This document shows, in pieces, positions 22,264 through 34,834 of a stretch of DNA of 64,000 nt. Location: the NCBI GenBank assembly GCA_024180945.1, contig JAKSGN010000007.1, positions 1,984,001 to 2,048,000 on the forward strand, written 5' to 3'. A program made the translations under genes and the position numbers. Source of the DNA: Macrophomina tecta. Lineage: Eukaryota > Ascomycota > Dothideomycetes > Botryosphaeriales > Botryosphaeriaceae. Under the pieces are notes generated by a model, which searched no databases, was not told where the DNA came from, and worked only from the letters and a program-made list of their open reading frames with translations. Position 1 is the first letter of the stretch. Each line of letters begins with the position of its first letter.

Positions 22264-25200
22264 ATGTACGGCTCACGAAATGTCGATATGGGCAAGCAGG
22301 TGCGTCACGCCTCGCACGGCGCCGCGGATCCTGCGCGTGCGCCCACCCATCGAACTCGCGCGACACACTGACGGGTTGGGTTGGATAGGAGTCGGAGCTT
22401 GCCATCAACATCCGCAAAGCTACCAGCATAGGTACGATGCACCCACCCAGCTTCCAATCCCCGCGAAGACCCTCTCGCTAACCTCTGTTCGCGCAGACGA
22501 GACTGCGCCGAAGCGTAAGACCTCCCACGCGCGCCCATCCCGCGACCCACCACTCACGCCCGACAGGGAAGCATGTGCGCGCTGCCATCGTCTACACATG
22601 GGACCACAAAAACTCCGACTCGTTCTGGGCAGGCATGAAAGTGTGCGTCATCCCCAAAGAGCTGCGCGATAAGAGCGTGCTTGACACCAAATACAGGCAA
22701 CCTATCCTGGCCGACGAGGTGCAAACCTTCAAGGCCCTTATTACCATCCACAAGGTCCTCCAGGAGGGCCACCCTATAGTCCTCAAGCAGGCTCAAGCAC
22801 ACATTGGCTTCCTTGAAAGTTTGCAGCGTGGCGTCGCCGGCGGCGAGGGCATGAGAGGTATCCGTCCCGTCCCACGGCCCGAGCCCCTGTGCTGACCTCT
22901 TTCTCCCCGCAGGATATGCCCCGCTGATCTCCGAATACGTGTACTACCTCATGGCCAAGTTGGCTTTCCACCGCCAACATCCCGAATTTAACGGAACCTT
23001 CGAATACGAGGAATACATCAGCTTGAAGTCCATCAACGACCCCAACGAGGGCTACGAGACCATCTCCGATTTAATGACCCTGCAGGATCAGATCGACTCC
23101 TTCCAGAAGCTCATCTTCTCCCACTTCCGCAACGGTACCAACAATGAGTGCCGCATTTCTGCCCTGGTACCGCTCGTACAGGAGAGCTACGGTATCTACA
23201 AATTTATCACCAGCATGCTGCGCGCTATGCACACGACCCTCGGCGATGATGAGGCGCTAGCTCCCTTGCGCGGCCGTTACGATGCTCAGCACTACCGCCT
23301 CGTCAAGTTCTACTACGAGTGCTCCAACCTTCGATATCTCACTAGCCTGATTACTGTGCCTAAGCTTCCCCAAGATCCTCCGAACCTCCTGTCCGAAGAT
23401 GAAGACCGCCCCGCACTGCCTGCTAGGCCGAAGAAGGACGACGATACCCCGAAGCGCGCTGCATCCGTCGACCCTGAGCCCATCAACGAGTTCTGGAAGA
23501 ATGAGCAGAAGAGACAGCAGGAGGAGTATGAGGCCGAGCAAAAGAGGCTGGCCCAGCAATGGGAGGAAGCTCAGCGCCGTCAGCAGGAGGAGCAGATGCG
23601 TGCGCAGAGGGAGTTTGAGGAGCAGCAGAGATTGGCCGCCGAGCAAGCGAGAATGGCACAGGAACAACTTGCCCGGGAACAGTTCGCCCAGCAAACCCAG
23701 GGACGCATGGCCGAGTTGGAGAGAGAAAACTTGGCTGCCCGCAACCAGTATCAGCAGGATCAGCTCTTGCTGCAGCAATACGATGCCCGTGTGAAGGCCT
23801 TAGAGAATGAACTCCAGTCCATCCAGGGCAACTTCGCTCAACAATCGCAATCCAAGGATGACCAGATTCGGGCGCTGCAGGAGCAATTGAACACCTGGCG
23901 CAGCAAGTACGAAGCTCTTGCCAAGCTCTATTCTCAGCTGCGGCACGAGCATCTGGAGCTTCTGCAGAAGTTCAAGTCCGTACAGCTTAAGGCTGCTTCT
24001 GCACAGGAAGCCATCGACCAGCGCGAGAAACTCCAGCGTGAGCTGAAGACGAAGAACCTCGAGTTGGCTGATATGATCCGTGAGCGCGACCGCGCTTTGC
24101 ATGAGAAGGATAGGACTACCGGGGGCCACAAGGACGAAGTCGAGAAGTTGCAGCGTGAGCTGCGCCTTGCCTTGGATAGAGCAGACCAGGCGGACCGCAA
24201 CAAGGGTTCGGAGCTGTCTGCCATGCTTTCGAGGCACAACCGCGAAATTGCGGATCTCGAAGAGGCCCTGCGGAACAAGAATCGCCAGCTTGAGGATCTG
24301 CAGTTGAGGTTCCGCGAGGGTGATTCCGAGCTTGAGCGCCAGCTGCGTGAGAAGGAGGACGAGCTCGAGATCTTCAAGGCTGGAATGGACCAGACGCTTT
24401 TGGAGCTCAACGAACTCAAGATGAACCAGCAGGCATCAAACAACGCCAGTGATGAGGTCTTTGACACTGTTATCCTGGACAACCTCAGGAAGATTGGTGA
24501 TATAATAGACTCCGTCCTTCAGAGCGGTGTGCAACGTGTCGATGATGCGCTGTATGAGTTGGACTCGTCGATGCAGGCAGGTAACCAGAACGCTTCTGGC
24601 GCGTACGTCTTGTCTCAGATCGAGAAGGCATCGTCATGTGCCATGGAGTTTTCCACGGCCTACAACAACTTCATTGCTGATGGCCCCAATGCCACGCATG
24701 CAGAGATAATCCGCACTGTCAACGCCTTTGCCGGCTCGATCGCTGATGTCCTCAGCAATACCAAGGGTCTGACGAGATTTGCATCCGACGAGAAGAAGGG
24801 TGATCAGCTCATTGGCGCTGCAAGGCATTCCGCTGAGTCAACTGTGAACTTCTTCCGCTCGCTCCAGTCTTTCAGGCTGGAGGGAATGGAGGATCTGCAG
24901 AAGACTGACGTGGTCCTCAACTGCAACAGCGAGGTCCAGCTGAACCTGCAGAAGCTATCTAAGTTAGCAGATGCCTTCGCGCCGAAGAGCAAGATCTCGG
25001 CCAACCAGGGCGATCTTGGAGATCTCGTCGACCGCGAGATGGCCAACGCTGCGAACGCCATTCTTGCCGCCACTGAGCGTCTCAGCAAGCTCAAGGACAG
25101 GTCGCGTGATTCGTACTCGACATACGAGCTTAGGATTCACGATGCTATCCTCGGTGCGGCGATCGAAGTTACGAACGCCATTGCGCGCCTCATCAAGGCG

Positions 25201-25793
25201 GCCACCGAATCCCAGCAGGAGATCGTACGGGAGGGCAAGGGTACTTCTTCTCGCACCGCCTTCTACAAGAAGAACAACCGCTGGACCGAGGGTCTCATTT
25301 CTGCCGCAAAGGCGGTAGCTAACTCGACCAACCTACTTATTGAAACGGCCGACGGTGTCATCTCTGGACGTAACAGCCCCGAGCAGTTGATTGTGGCATC
25401 GAACGATGTCGCGGCTTCGACAGCCCAGCTTGTCGCAGCCTCCCGTGTCAAGGCTAGCTTCATGTCCAAGACTCAGGATCGCCTGGAAGCTGCCAGCAAG
25501 GCCGTCACCCAGGCTTGCCGCGCGCTCGTCCGCCAGGTCCAGAGTATTATTAACGAGCGTAACCGTGACGGAGAGGAGGCCGTGGACTACAGCAAGCTCT
25601 CAGGCCATGAGTTCAAGGTCAGGGAGATGGAGCAGCAGGTACGTGGGATCATGCATAGTCCTTATCGTTCACTTTTGAAGCATGAACTAACGATATTGAT
25701 ACATAGGTCGAGATTCTGCAGCTCGAGAACGCGCTTTCGGCAGCCAGGCATCGCCTCGGCGAGATGCGCAAGCTGTCTTATCAGGAAGAGTAG
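22264..25793 (+). CDS. SLA2: Sla2/End4 (Hip1R-type) endocytic clathrin-actin adaptor
   Basis: Links membrane PI(4,5)P2 and clathrin coats to actin during endocytosis and polar growth. Six exons: 22264-22299, 22389-22431, 22497-22514 (18 bases), 22567-22857, 22913-25638 and 25707-25793. All phases fit and give about 1066 residues, close to yeast Sla2. The ANTH domain occupies about residues 1-270 (ESELAINIRKATS, KHVRAAIVYTWDHK, YAPLISEYVYYLMAK, FHRQHPEFNGTFEYEEY). A short Pro-rich spacer follows, then a long Gln/Glu-rich coiled coil (about 330-620) for dimerisation and clathrin light-chain binding. The C-terminal talin-HIP1/R (I/LWEQ, THATCH) actin-binding module covers about 800-1060 (AIEVTNAIARLIKAATESQ, RWTEGLISAAKAVA). 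The last exon supplies the end VEILQLENALSAARHRLGEMRKL and a TAG; the open frame running past it to 26031 comes from not splicing the 68-base intron. Confidence 0.96.
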
Positions 25794-26803
25794 AAATCGT
25801 TTTCCGAGTATTAAGCGTGAAATCCCAATACTACCACACAGGCCGGACGGCGCTCTTTTCTTTTTCCTCCAACTTCCCAGTGGGGAGCTCCTGATCATTA
25901 TATCCATGAGCCCTCCCCATGCGCCTGACGGCTCACTCTACCTATTTTCCTTTTATCATCACGGTCATCATGGAATGTTGAAGGACCTGGACATAAGATC
26001 GGAGCTGGTTGGGATGGAGCAGGGTTTATAAGGTGCATTGTGACAGTTTAGACGCATCTGCGCGTCTTTCTGGTGCTCGTTGCTTTTCCTTTTCACTGTT
26101 AGTATATAGGTTGTAGGGGAGGGGGCTTGAGCCTTCGCGATCGTTGCCGTCTTCTCATTGTCGGGCGGCATTTGTATACCAGAATGCATTTTTCTCTTTT
26201 TTTTATTTCGTTTCTGAGCTTGCCCTTGTGTATTTGCGCTGTTCTTGGCGGAAGGGCAGAGCCTGGAAATAGGCATTCTTGAAAGAGAGCTGCTCCACTT
26301 CTTCGGCATCTTCGACGGAGTAGTTTCCGCAGTGTTATCGCGCGTCGTTGTGTGAATGTGTGAGCTCCCCCTAGTGGGACAATTCATTATAGCTATCATC
26401 CCTGCGGAGTGACGTCAGTTTTCCGTGCGGCCCGTGTCCACGCACCTCTCTCTCCACCCGCTGCCCGCGTCAGCCTGTCGTCCAAGACTTTACTAGTACC
26501 TGTGCCCAGTTTCTTCTGTCGCCGCAGCACAGCTGAACCTCGAACGTCAAAATATTCTTACAAGAACATCTGCAGCTGCTTCATGTTTTGATTCTCCGGG
26601 CCTCTCCATCTTGATCAGCGCGTCGAAGAGAAGAACTTCGCCGACACTCCCGCGTCCAAGGCTGGTGGAACTCTTTTTGGGTTGCCGGGCCGCTGCGCAC
26701 TCTTTCGGCCACGAGAAACGATTCACTTGGAAGGAGGAAGGCAAGAAGGAAGGGAGGAAAGAGAAGAAGGAGAGAAGGCTAAGAGGAGGCACAAAAAAGA
26801 AAC
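25794..26803. other. Intergenic region between SLA2 and unknown gene
   Basis: About 1 kb with the SLA2 3' flank (T-rich to 26210) and a purine-rich leader (26730-26803, GAAGG repeats) just before the next start codon. No gene is seen. Confidence 0.55.
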
Positions 26804-27041
26804 ATGGCCCTCCTCGGAATGGGCATCTTCTACGGCGGCGTCATCACGGGCATCCCCGTGGTGACGGGTGTGGCCGAGGGCGTGCACCACCAGAAAGAGC
26901 AGAACAAGGAGGCCGCCAACGAGACGCGCATGGTCAAGTTCTACATGGACGTCTACTGCGGGGCGAAGAGCAGCATGCGGGACGAGATCGACGGGGGCAT
27001 GATCGTGCTGCACAAGGAGCGGGTGGGTATATCTATCTTTT

Positions 27042-27079
<38 letters not shown>

Positions 27080-27703
27080 TTTTTTCTGCCCCTTATTCTT
27101 TTCTGAGCTTTTTTTTTGCAGGTATGGGTTTGCCCCAAAGACCCGGAGACAGAACTGCCGGCGTCGCCTAAACCAGGCGTGCCACCGCCCCACCCCTTCA
27201 CCGGCTTCTACATCCAGTACCCGGACGAGGACCGCAACCCGCGCGAGCGCGGCCTCGTCACCACGCTGCCGACCGACCCGCCGATGCTGAACTGGATCTA
27301 CGTCGACAAGGACGGGCTGTTCCTGACGCACGGCAACCGCACGCAGAGCATCGCGCACGTCGTCGGGCCGTGGGACTGGACGGACGACGAGCAGGGGGTT
27401 ACGCTGGAGGGGTGGGAGGGGTTTGTGGCGGTGGAGGTGGACGAGGGGGAGGAGGTGGATGGATTGCGGTGGATGGTGTATTACGATCGGTGGGATGATC
27501 GGTTGGGGAAGGGGAAGAGGGTGGGCGGAAGGCGCGTGCTGCCGATCAGTTTGGAGAGGCGCGTGCTGCCGGAGGAGTTGCGGAAGCAGCAGGAGGAGGA
27601 GGCGGAAAGGAAGATGCAGGTCAAGAGTACGGGCGATTTGAAGACGAAGTTGGATTTGAGGGATCCGAAGGATACGAGAGGGAAGGGGAAGGGGAGAAAG
27701 TGA
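26804..27703 (+). CDS. Fungal protein of unknown function
   Basis: Two exons, 26804-27022 and 27122-27703, give 266 residues. The 99-base intron carries a CT microsatellite (27045-27075) ahead of its T-rich acceptor. The start MALLGMGIFYGGVITGIPVV is hydrophobic and Gly-rich. The middle is a compact segment: RMVKFYMDVYCGAKS, HPFTGFYIQYPDEDR, LNWIYVDKDGLFLTHGNR, VGPWDWTDDEQGVTLEGWEGFVA, RWMVYYDRWDD. The C-terminus is charged, helical and Lys/Glu-rich (LRKQQEEEAERK), ending GKGKGRK. I do not recognise a named domain. The conserved-looking aromatic core and clean splice sites support a real gene. Spliced coding sequence is strongly GC-biased at third positions, like its neighbours. Confidence 0.78.
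27045..27075 (+). repeat. (CT)n microsatellite inside an intron
   Basis: About 15 CT units lie within the intron 27023-27121 of the unknown gene. The tract doubles as part of the pyrimidine-rich region before the acceptor. Confidence 0.9.
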
Positions 27704-29388
27704 GGTGTTGGTGAGGATGGTTGGGGGGAGGGGCGAGTTATGGCGCCCGGGGTGAGGGTGTGTGGGCGGCATTTTCTTGGCACATTCCGTTCTCTTGGGG
27801 GTTGGGTTGGTATGTTGTTGATTGGCATGCGGCGTTTTTCTGGAGAATAGACGCTGGCGGCTCTTGCGGCTGATGCTTCTGCGGAACAGGTGGTCTCATT
27901 TACCGGAAAAAGTCCACCAGGGCTTGAAGAAGAGCAGGATAAGGGGGAAATGTGTGGATTGTGCGGACATGAACAAACGGTAGACAAATATCCGTAAAGT
28001 GTCGTGCGACAAAGGCCGTGAGACATGCAAACCGGTAGTTCAACCCGCCCCCCCAGAGAGCGAGATACATCCACTCTGCGAGAGTTTAATAGTATCCAAC
28101 TTTTATGATAAATACATGGAGCTCAGATCGTCGCACGTGTTCCATTCACTCTTCCGACATGCGAGAGACGTGATTTGATCCCTCAGGGCAGGGCTTTCAC
28201 CGAAGGCGGGAAGGAGTTGGCAGTGCGGGAAATGGCGCAAACTGAACTCTCGCCGATCCGCGCAATAGCTGTGAGGAAACGCTTGTGACGAGATAGAGCA
28301 ATGCGGGAAACGTGGAACGAGGCGCCATGTGTCCCGCTGTTGAGCAGGAATGAGGCGTGACACGTTCAGCTGAGCCAGCCCCCAGATGTCGTGCCTCGTA
28401 CGACACGTGATACAGGTGGATTGTCACGATCCGCGGTGGAGCGATGATTCTGAGGGCCGATCCAGAAGTCCAGCGTTTGTCTTCTGGAACCGTTCTACGG
28501 ATGCGGGGATAGCTGGCCGACGAGGCACTTGGAGGTGGCGGGTGTGGGCTCTTTGACAACGTGGCGTGGGGCAAGCGTGGCGCCTACAGATTCCAGACCC
28601 TTTGCGCGCTGACTCGTCCGAGCCAACGAAAAAGATGGGGCAGTCGAAAGCGCTTATCAGGTGTTGAAACCGTGGATCCACTCCAGGGTCGCGCCATTGT
28701 AGGCATGCCGAGTGCCGGTCTGGGATTAGCAAAGGTCAATCATGCGTTGCTCCTGCTGCGCAAAATGATTGATGGGCAGTCCGAGCTTTAGCTTCAGCTT
28801 GTGGCGGCAAGTGCTTTTAGGCGCAGTGGTCGAAGCAGCTGTGCTGTCGTCAACGTCAATAATCATTTGAACGGTCTCATAGGTCGACTGTTCCCAGTCC
28901 TGGTAGCGAAGCAAAGTAACTGGCTAGGCTGTTGCAGAGAATCGCAGGTCATGGGCCATACCTGGCGTCTTCTGACTTATGCATAGGGTAGATTCGTTAG
29001 CGACGAGGACTACCTTGTAGGAACAAGTCGGCCGTTGGGATATGATAGTGTGTTCATTGTTTCTGGGCTCCAATCGTCCGTCCTCCAGCTCCCAGGATCG
29101 CGAAATCCGAGCGGGTATAAATGCTTGGTGTAGATATATCCATCTTCTTATCCTCCGAATGCGTGTCCCCCGGTCCTTCTCCCTTTTAACCCAGAGCTCT
29201 ATGCTCGTAGTAGCGATAGTAGTGGTATCATGTGTGTAAATGCAATAGAAAGCCATTCCCGCGCGCCAAAATGCGACCAAATATCATGCAGATCGTCTGC
29301 CCGACGTAACCAGTACAGATCGCTGAAAAAACGACGACGTGAAAAAGGAAGAAAACGACAAAGGCAAAATCTAAGCGACGGCCTGCTC
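27704..29388. other. Convergent intergenic region
   Basis: About 1.7 kb between two 3' ends. It contains the G-rich 3' flank of the left gene and no recognisable coding segment, although several short frames occur on both strands. Confidence 0.55.
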
Positions 29389-30298
29389 TCATGGCAGTTG
29401 GGTATCATCCTCCTCTTCGACTTCGGAAATGGGCTCCAGGCCCGGCTTGTACCAAGCCTTTTCGTCACCGGAAAACCTGACGGTTCCCCTATGGCTGTTT
29501 CTTCTTCGGCGGAGCCTGTGAAAATCATGTTAGCATATGACGGGGGCGGTTGAGGATGGCGAGGGCTGCCTACCACATGAAAATGTCCTCCCCCAGCTCG
29601 ATCATGCACAGCATGACGAGCACGAACACCAGGAGCTTGAGGGCGAACATGTGCCTCTCGGGCCTGTTCCAAGCGTCCATGATCTCGTCCATGAAGGACA
29701 TCTTCCGGCTCTTCTTCTCGCCGCAGTCCTCCTCGGCGCCTGGCTCGTGCGCCTTCTCGGCCTCGGTCTTTCGCGCGCGCTCGGCAGTTGTGCTGTCGGC
29801 GTAAAACGCATCCTCGAAGCTACCGGTCGTCTCCTCGGCGACGTCGACGCTCCGGCACACTATCCTGCCTCTCGGCTCCGTCTTCTGTCCGCCGGTCCGG
29901 CCGTCGGCGTGGCGGGCTCGCGCGGCCACCAAGGCAGCGGCAGTGGGAATGGGCCGCTTGCCCCAGAGCAGGTCGCCCGCGGCGCGCGAGACCTTCTCGT
30001 CCTGGCTCTCGATCCACTTCTCGAGGCGGGCAGCCTCTGCGGAAGCACGGTCGGCGGGAGCATCGCGCCACGACTGCAGCTGGGGGCCGAGGGCAGCGCA
30101 GGTGTCGGTGACAAGGTCTTGGGGCGAGGTGGGCGAGGGGGAAGATCGCAGTGAGGAGGGGAAGAAGGGCGTGCTAGCAGGCATCACGGCGCAGCGGCAT
30201 TGCTGGGAGGTGCGCGCAGCAGGCGCAGCGGGGACCGGGGCGGCAGCGGAGAGGCAGAGGAGGAGGAGGGTGGTGAGCAGTGTGGTGGAGCCGGGCAT
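29389..30298 (-). CDS. Putative type I single-pass membrane protein, unknown function
   Basis: Two minus-strand exons, 30298-29574 and 29515-29389 (58-base intron), give 283 residues. The N-terminus is a signal peptide (LLTTLLLLCLSAAAPVPAAPAA). A lumenal or extracellular region of about 190 residues follows, Ala/Arg/Glu-rich, with a few cysteines (QQCRC, DTCAAL, VCRS, DCGEKK). One transmembrane helix (MFALKLLVFVLVMLCMIEL) follows MSFMDEIMDAWNRPER. The spliced tail is short and cytosolic: basic RRRRNSHRG, then an acidic ISEVEEEDD. I recognise no domain. The splice join keeps the frame and ends at a TGA. The protein resembles small ER or secretory-pathway anchors, but that is only a guess. Confidence 0.72.
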
Positions 30299-32997
30299 GG
30301 TGGCTATGGGCGGGCAGGGTCAGGGCCTGCTGGGCGAGCGCGTGGGCGAGGAGTGTGCGAAGCCACGGCGGCAGAGGTGGATGTGGGCGACTGAGCGGCG
30401 GCGCGGCCGGGGGTATATGTTCGCAGCACTTTGACCGGTGGTTTGCGGGCGGTGACGGGCTTGGGCACTCGATCCGAAAAATGCCGTGGGTGTCGCGGTA
30501 AACACGGGCGCATGCAAGGGCGGACGGTGCTTCTGGAAGGAATTGTGGGGACGACAACGCAGCCCGGGATCCACGTTGCGGATGCAGGAGGAAAAAGTCT
30601 GCGGTGGTTGTTGGGGGTGCTGGTGAGTCGGGCTCTCGGGCTCGGTGGCTCTTAACTACTGGCCAGCACGCAGGCATGACGGACGTGCAACAACACCGCC
30701 TGTCGGGCGCCACGCAGGCACGGGCTTAGCGCGGGGACTGGTATGACTGCGCGCCCGCACGGGGCCCGGGCTGGCGCGCGCCGAGCTTGTTTCCAGAGGT
30801 TCGGCGCGGAGAGGGTGAGCCAGTGGCGGAGCCGGCTTGGACGGGCGAAATTGGCGGGTGTTGGGCGTCTCGCGGCGGGGAGCACTCGGCCTCGCGGGTG
30901 CCTGCAGGCCAGCGACGTAGCCGCCCGCCCGCTTGCGCTCTTTATTTTTGGCCGCCGCTCCACCGCAGCGCCAGTTTCAAGACAAAGATAGTGCCGGCGC
31001 GCGCTTGCTGCTGTGCTGCTCTGTCGTCGTCGGCGGCGCGCGCGCTCGGGGGAGCCTGGCCTCAGCTGGGCCGGGCGCACGAGCGTCAAGCCACCTCCAT
31101 CACCACCCAGCTCGCCAGCAGCCGCGTCGCGTCAGTCACGCGCCGGCGCCGTGTGCGAGGGCGTCGCGGGCCCCAGGTCTGCCTCTCGCATCCGGGGCCG
31201 GAAGCGGCGGAAGCTTGATGGAATGAGAACCCGCTCTGTCAGCAGCAGCAGCAGCAGCTCGGCCGCTCGGCCTCAGGGTCTTGCCCGCTCTTGCTGGTCC
31301 GACGCCGTCGCTGCTTGTCCGTATTGGTGTCGTATCTGATCTCACCTTCGTATCCGTCATCGTGAAATTGTAGCCAACACGAAAACAAGAATCCGCGTTT
31401 CGCCCAGCATTCCACCCGCTGCTCGTCGTCGCATCACAATCTCATGCTCGCAGCCAGACGCTTTTGCGTGCCTCTCGCTCCCGGCACCTCGTACTTGTTG
31501 CTCCACGATGCTCCACCACGGCCACTAGCCTCGCGAACGCTGCACGCGAACGGCATTTCCCTCTGCCACTGCCTCGGCCGCGCCGTCGCCGGGCTATCGC
31601 CGAAGGAATGAATCTTTTCATCGCTTCTGCCGCATTCACCAGACGTGCAGCTGCGGCCCGGCATGCAGAAGGTTAAAATATGCTCCGCCTACCGAGATTC
31701 CCCGCAAACCTAACAATCTACCCACCGCCGCCCTTCTCTCCGCCCGTCCCAGCGGCGCTCTGCCCTACGCCTGTTCCGGCAGTCTTCCATCTCCTTTGCC
31801 TTCGTCTGTCCCATTCCAGGAGCCGCGCCAAGTCCGGCACATGCTCTGCATCGAGTCTTTCTTCCTTCTGCTGCCGCGTCTATCTGCATCACCCTTTTCT
31901 GCCCACTCGCTAGTTCTATTTTCGTATCCGTCTCGGCAATTTTCTGGGTTTGTGCTTAGGCAGCTCCGCTCGCTATCCGCCCCGGGCGGCCCTCTATCCG
32001 AAGGAGAGTTTTCGATAGTGTGCGGGTTGGGCCATCGGCAGCTCGGCAAGCTCGGACGTGCATGCGCTGATCGCCTGTCCTTTTGAACGTCGCTAGGCAC
32101 CCTTCAACTCATCACTGCCTGTTGTCTCCATCCCATCCCTTCGCGAGTCGGCCTCGCCCGCCGGGCTTGGTTTGAAGCCACTGTCACATCTAGCATCATC
32201 ATCAACACGAGCCTTCTTGCCGCGAAAGGGCAAGTGGATGAGTCGTGCAAACCCAACGACACTGTCAGTCAAGACTTCTGTTCACCGTCTCACCGTACTA
32301 GCTGGCCCTGCTCATCCCGAGCGCGACATTAAGCTTTCACATCGACGTCGCAGCTTTCATCTCCCTATAGGGCATACGTGGTATGATCCATCCACAGAGC
32401 ATCAACACTAGCCCATCATTCAGCAGTGCGACGTGTTAGCGCACACCGAGGCAGGCACCTGAAATATATTCATCCTTTGACTTGCGCTCCGATCTGCGAT
32501 GCAGTTGCACCATCGTGAGAGTATTCACACAGCTGCGGCAGGAAGCCGATCGAGGAGGTACTGCGCAAGACATGTTCTTGTGTTCTCTGCGACACGTTGC
32601 AGTGGAAGGAGAACCCGCCACCTACCTTCCCCCCCCCCCCCTCTTCACTGCACCGCCCTTCTCAACATTACCATGTCTCCAAGTCTTCGATATCCCTGTG
32701 AAAGAGAAAGAAACTGAAGTCATTTCAGCCTCTTCGAAGCAATGCTTGTTCTTTGAAGTGATTGTCGCCTAGGCGCTGTTGATGTACCAATCAAGGGGTT
32801 ATTTTGCTAGGCATTCCCCCTTGCGCTGTTGATGTTTTTTGCAATGGAACGCAGCGTGGCAGGAAAAGAATTCCGTGATGAAACACTGCGTCGTCTGTAG
32901 CTCTTAATACCTGGCTTGACGCGCCAGCCACTCTGCCCATACTAGGCTGTGCAAGTCGCTCGCTTCTCTGCACAGCATCATTCATCAGTTTCTTATC
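30299..32997. other. Long GC-rich intergenic region
   Basis: About 2.7 kb. The stretch 30.3-31.3 kb is very GC-rich and gives spurious open frames in several phases. A C-tract lies near 32629-32641. No domain or consistent exon set was found, so nothing is called. Confidence 0.5.
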
Positions 32998-34834
32998 ATG
33001 TTTTTTCCCTTCGTCGCGCTAGCCGCCCTTTCTCTCTTTACTAACCCGGCGTCCGGTGCTGTCAGGTTCAGGCACGAGGCTCTTGGGGTCCAACGGCAAC
33101 AGCAACAACAGAAGCAGCTGGCCCAGCAAAATGAGGGAGAGGCGCTCGAGAAGCGCCAACTTATCGTGCCTTCTATTCCTTCAAGCGTACTGGAAAACAT
33201 TGTGACATTAGCCGTCGAGGAGGCGACGCCAATTCCAGCCATCATAAGTAGCACACCAGTCTCTACTGTCTATTCCTACTACTACCCTTCCCCCTCGGCA
33301 TACCCAACACCAATCACACAGCAGAGCCAAGTGGAGACCACCTATGTGCCACGGATCACGACTTGCAAAGGGCCACCCATAGCTTTCGAAATACTTCAGC
33401 AGGCTGTCTCTCCCTTCCTGAACTCTACTTCGATCATCTACGGAACCAGTCCCATAACATGCGACACCTTGTACTATACTGAGATTACGACCATCTGCGC
33501 GACAACGCTCACAGGCGTCGCAAGCAAGGTGATCGTCTCAGAATGCTCACAAGATGTGACCTTCTCCAGCGACTTTGGCGCCACCACGGTGACCCCGCGC
33601 TCTACCGTGACAGACGATAACGGAGATTCAACTACCATCACGGCTGCGCCATCCCTTCAATTACGGACTACATACTACCTGGCTCCCTGGCAGTCCTTGG
33701 CTGCTAGTGTTGGCATCCTACCCACTGACGTCGACGTCAAGGTATGCCATCAGCGCCCTGACAACGATACGATTGAGGATTGCATCCGTATGGAAGAGTC
33801 GTGGGCCGTACTGCCAGTGACATTGACCTCATCATACACCAGCTCGGTTGATGTGCTAGTTACTCTTACCGAAGGCCCGGGAGAGTACGTCGTTGGCACT
33901 GTCCACGGTCAATTTGTGGGCAATGCGACAATCGTGAGCCTGTCAACCGAGATGATCCTGAACTACGCGTATGACGCCCAGACCATCAGCCGTGGACCCA
34001 GGCTGGGATCACTCGTGACGGAAACAGTAGCGCCCGCGACACCAGAAAACGTACCGGCCGTAGTGACGCAATCGCCCGGTGGTCCCGGAGCGCTGTCGAC
34101 GATAAAGTCGACGAGCACAACCACGAGAACGAGGATGGTTGAATTAGCATCATCAGTGGGAGATGATGGGTGAGCGAAACTTTGGCATTTAGGATGCGAC
34201 CAAGCTATTGGTTGGACGAGATAGATGCTGATGTAAACGCAGGGAAACCACCTCCCTCACCGCTACGTCCACATCAACTGTCTACAGCGGCACGTCTACT
34301 ATCTACGACAATGACAGCCCGCTTTCCACAGAGAGCCCAGTATTCCTTGGCTTTCCCGGAGCTATCCAGAATACTGCTGAAGACACCCCGTTCGCGCTCT
34401 TAACGCCTTCTGCTGTCGCACTGTTCGCCGAGAGCTCCTCCGCAACTCCGGAAGCAGCTTCGCCAACCGCCTTCGATGTGTTCCTCGAGAACCTCCTCCT
34501 AAGCTCGGTGCCATCCGTGGAGGCTCCAAGCACACTCGCGTCTTTAGGAACTTTATCCCTGTTGACTCTCGAAGCGCAGTCGTCAAGCTTTGCTGTTTCC
34601 ACCACCCTATGGACGCCTGAATTCACGCCTGTGACCGAAAGCCCGCCACCAGGAGCAAGCCCCGTATTGGTGCCTCCTCCTGCTTTCAAGCAACCTTCCC
34701 TGCCCGCGTTTCTTCAGGCGCTCCGGTCGTCAGTTATGGAGTCTTCAACAAGCGTGGTGGAGGGAGTTGCATCGGCGGCTGCTCCGGTGCCAACGCCCGC
34801 ACTCTCGATCAAGTGGTTCAATACAACAACGTGA
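32998..34834 (+). CDS. Secreted Ser/Thr-rich protein with putative Kex2 site, unknown function
   Basis: Exons 32998-34169 and 34243-34834 (73-base intron, GTGAGC...GCAG) give about 587 residues. A signal peptide (FPFVALAALSLFTNPASG) is followed by a Gln-rich propeptide-like run (QRQQQQQKQLAQQ). A dibasic EALEKR follows at about residue 53, where a Kex2-type protease could cut. The mature part is rich in Ser, Thr, Pro and Val with few cysteines, has N-x-S/T sequons, and looks like a cell-wall or extracellular protein. No catalytic domain is recognised. The 3' end is uncertain: the TGA at 34832-34834 overlaps a strong GTGAGT donor, and open frames beyond it (ending about 35042) could be a further exon. 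No clear GPI signal is visible at the TGA end. Confidence 0.72.

Noticed and set aside
25639..26031. Extension of the SLA2 frame to 26031
   Set aside because: Arises from reading through the 68-base last intron; splicing restores the conserved C-terminus and a stop at 25791-25793.
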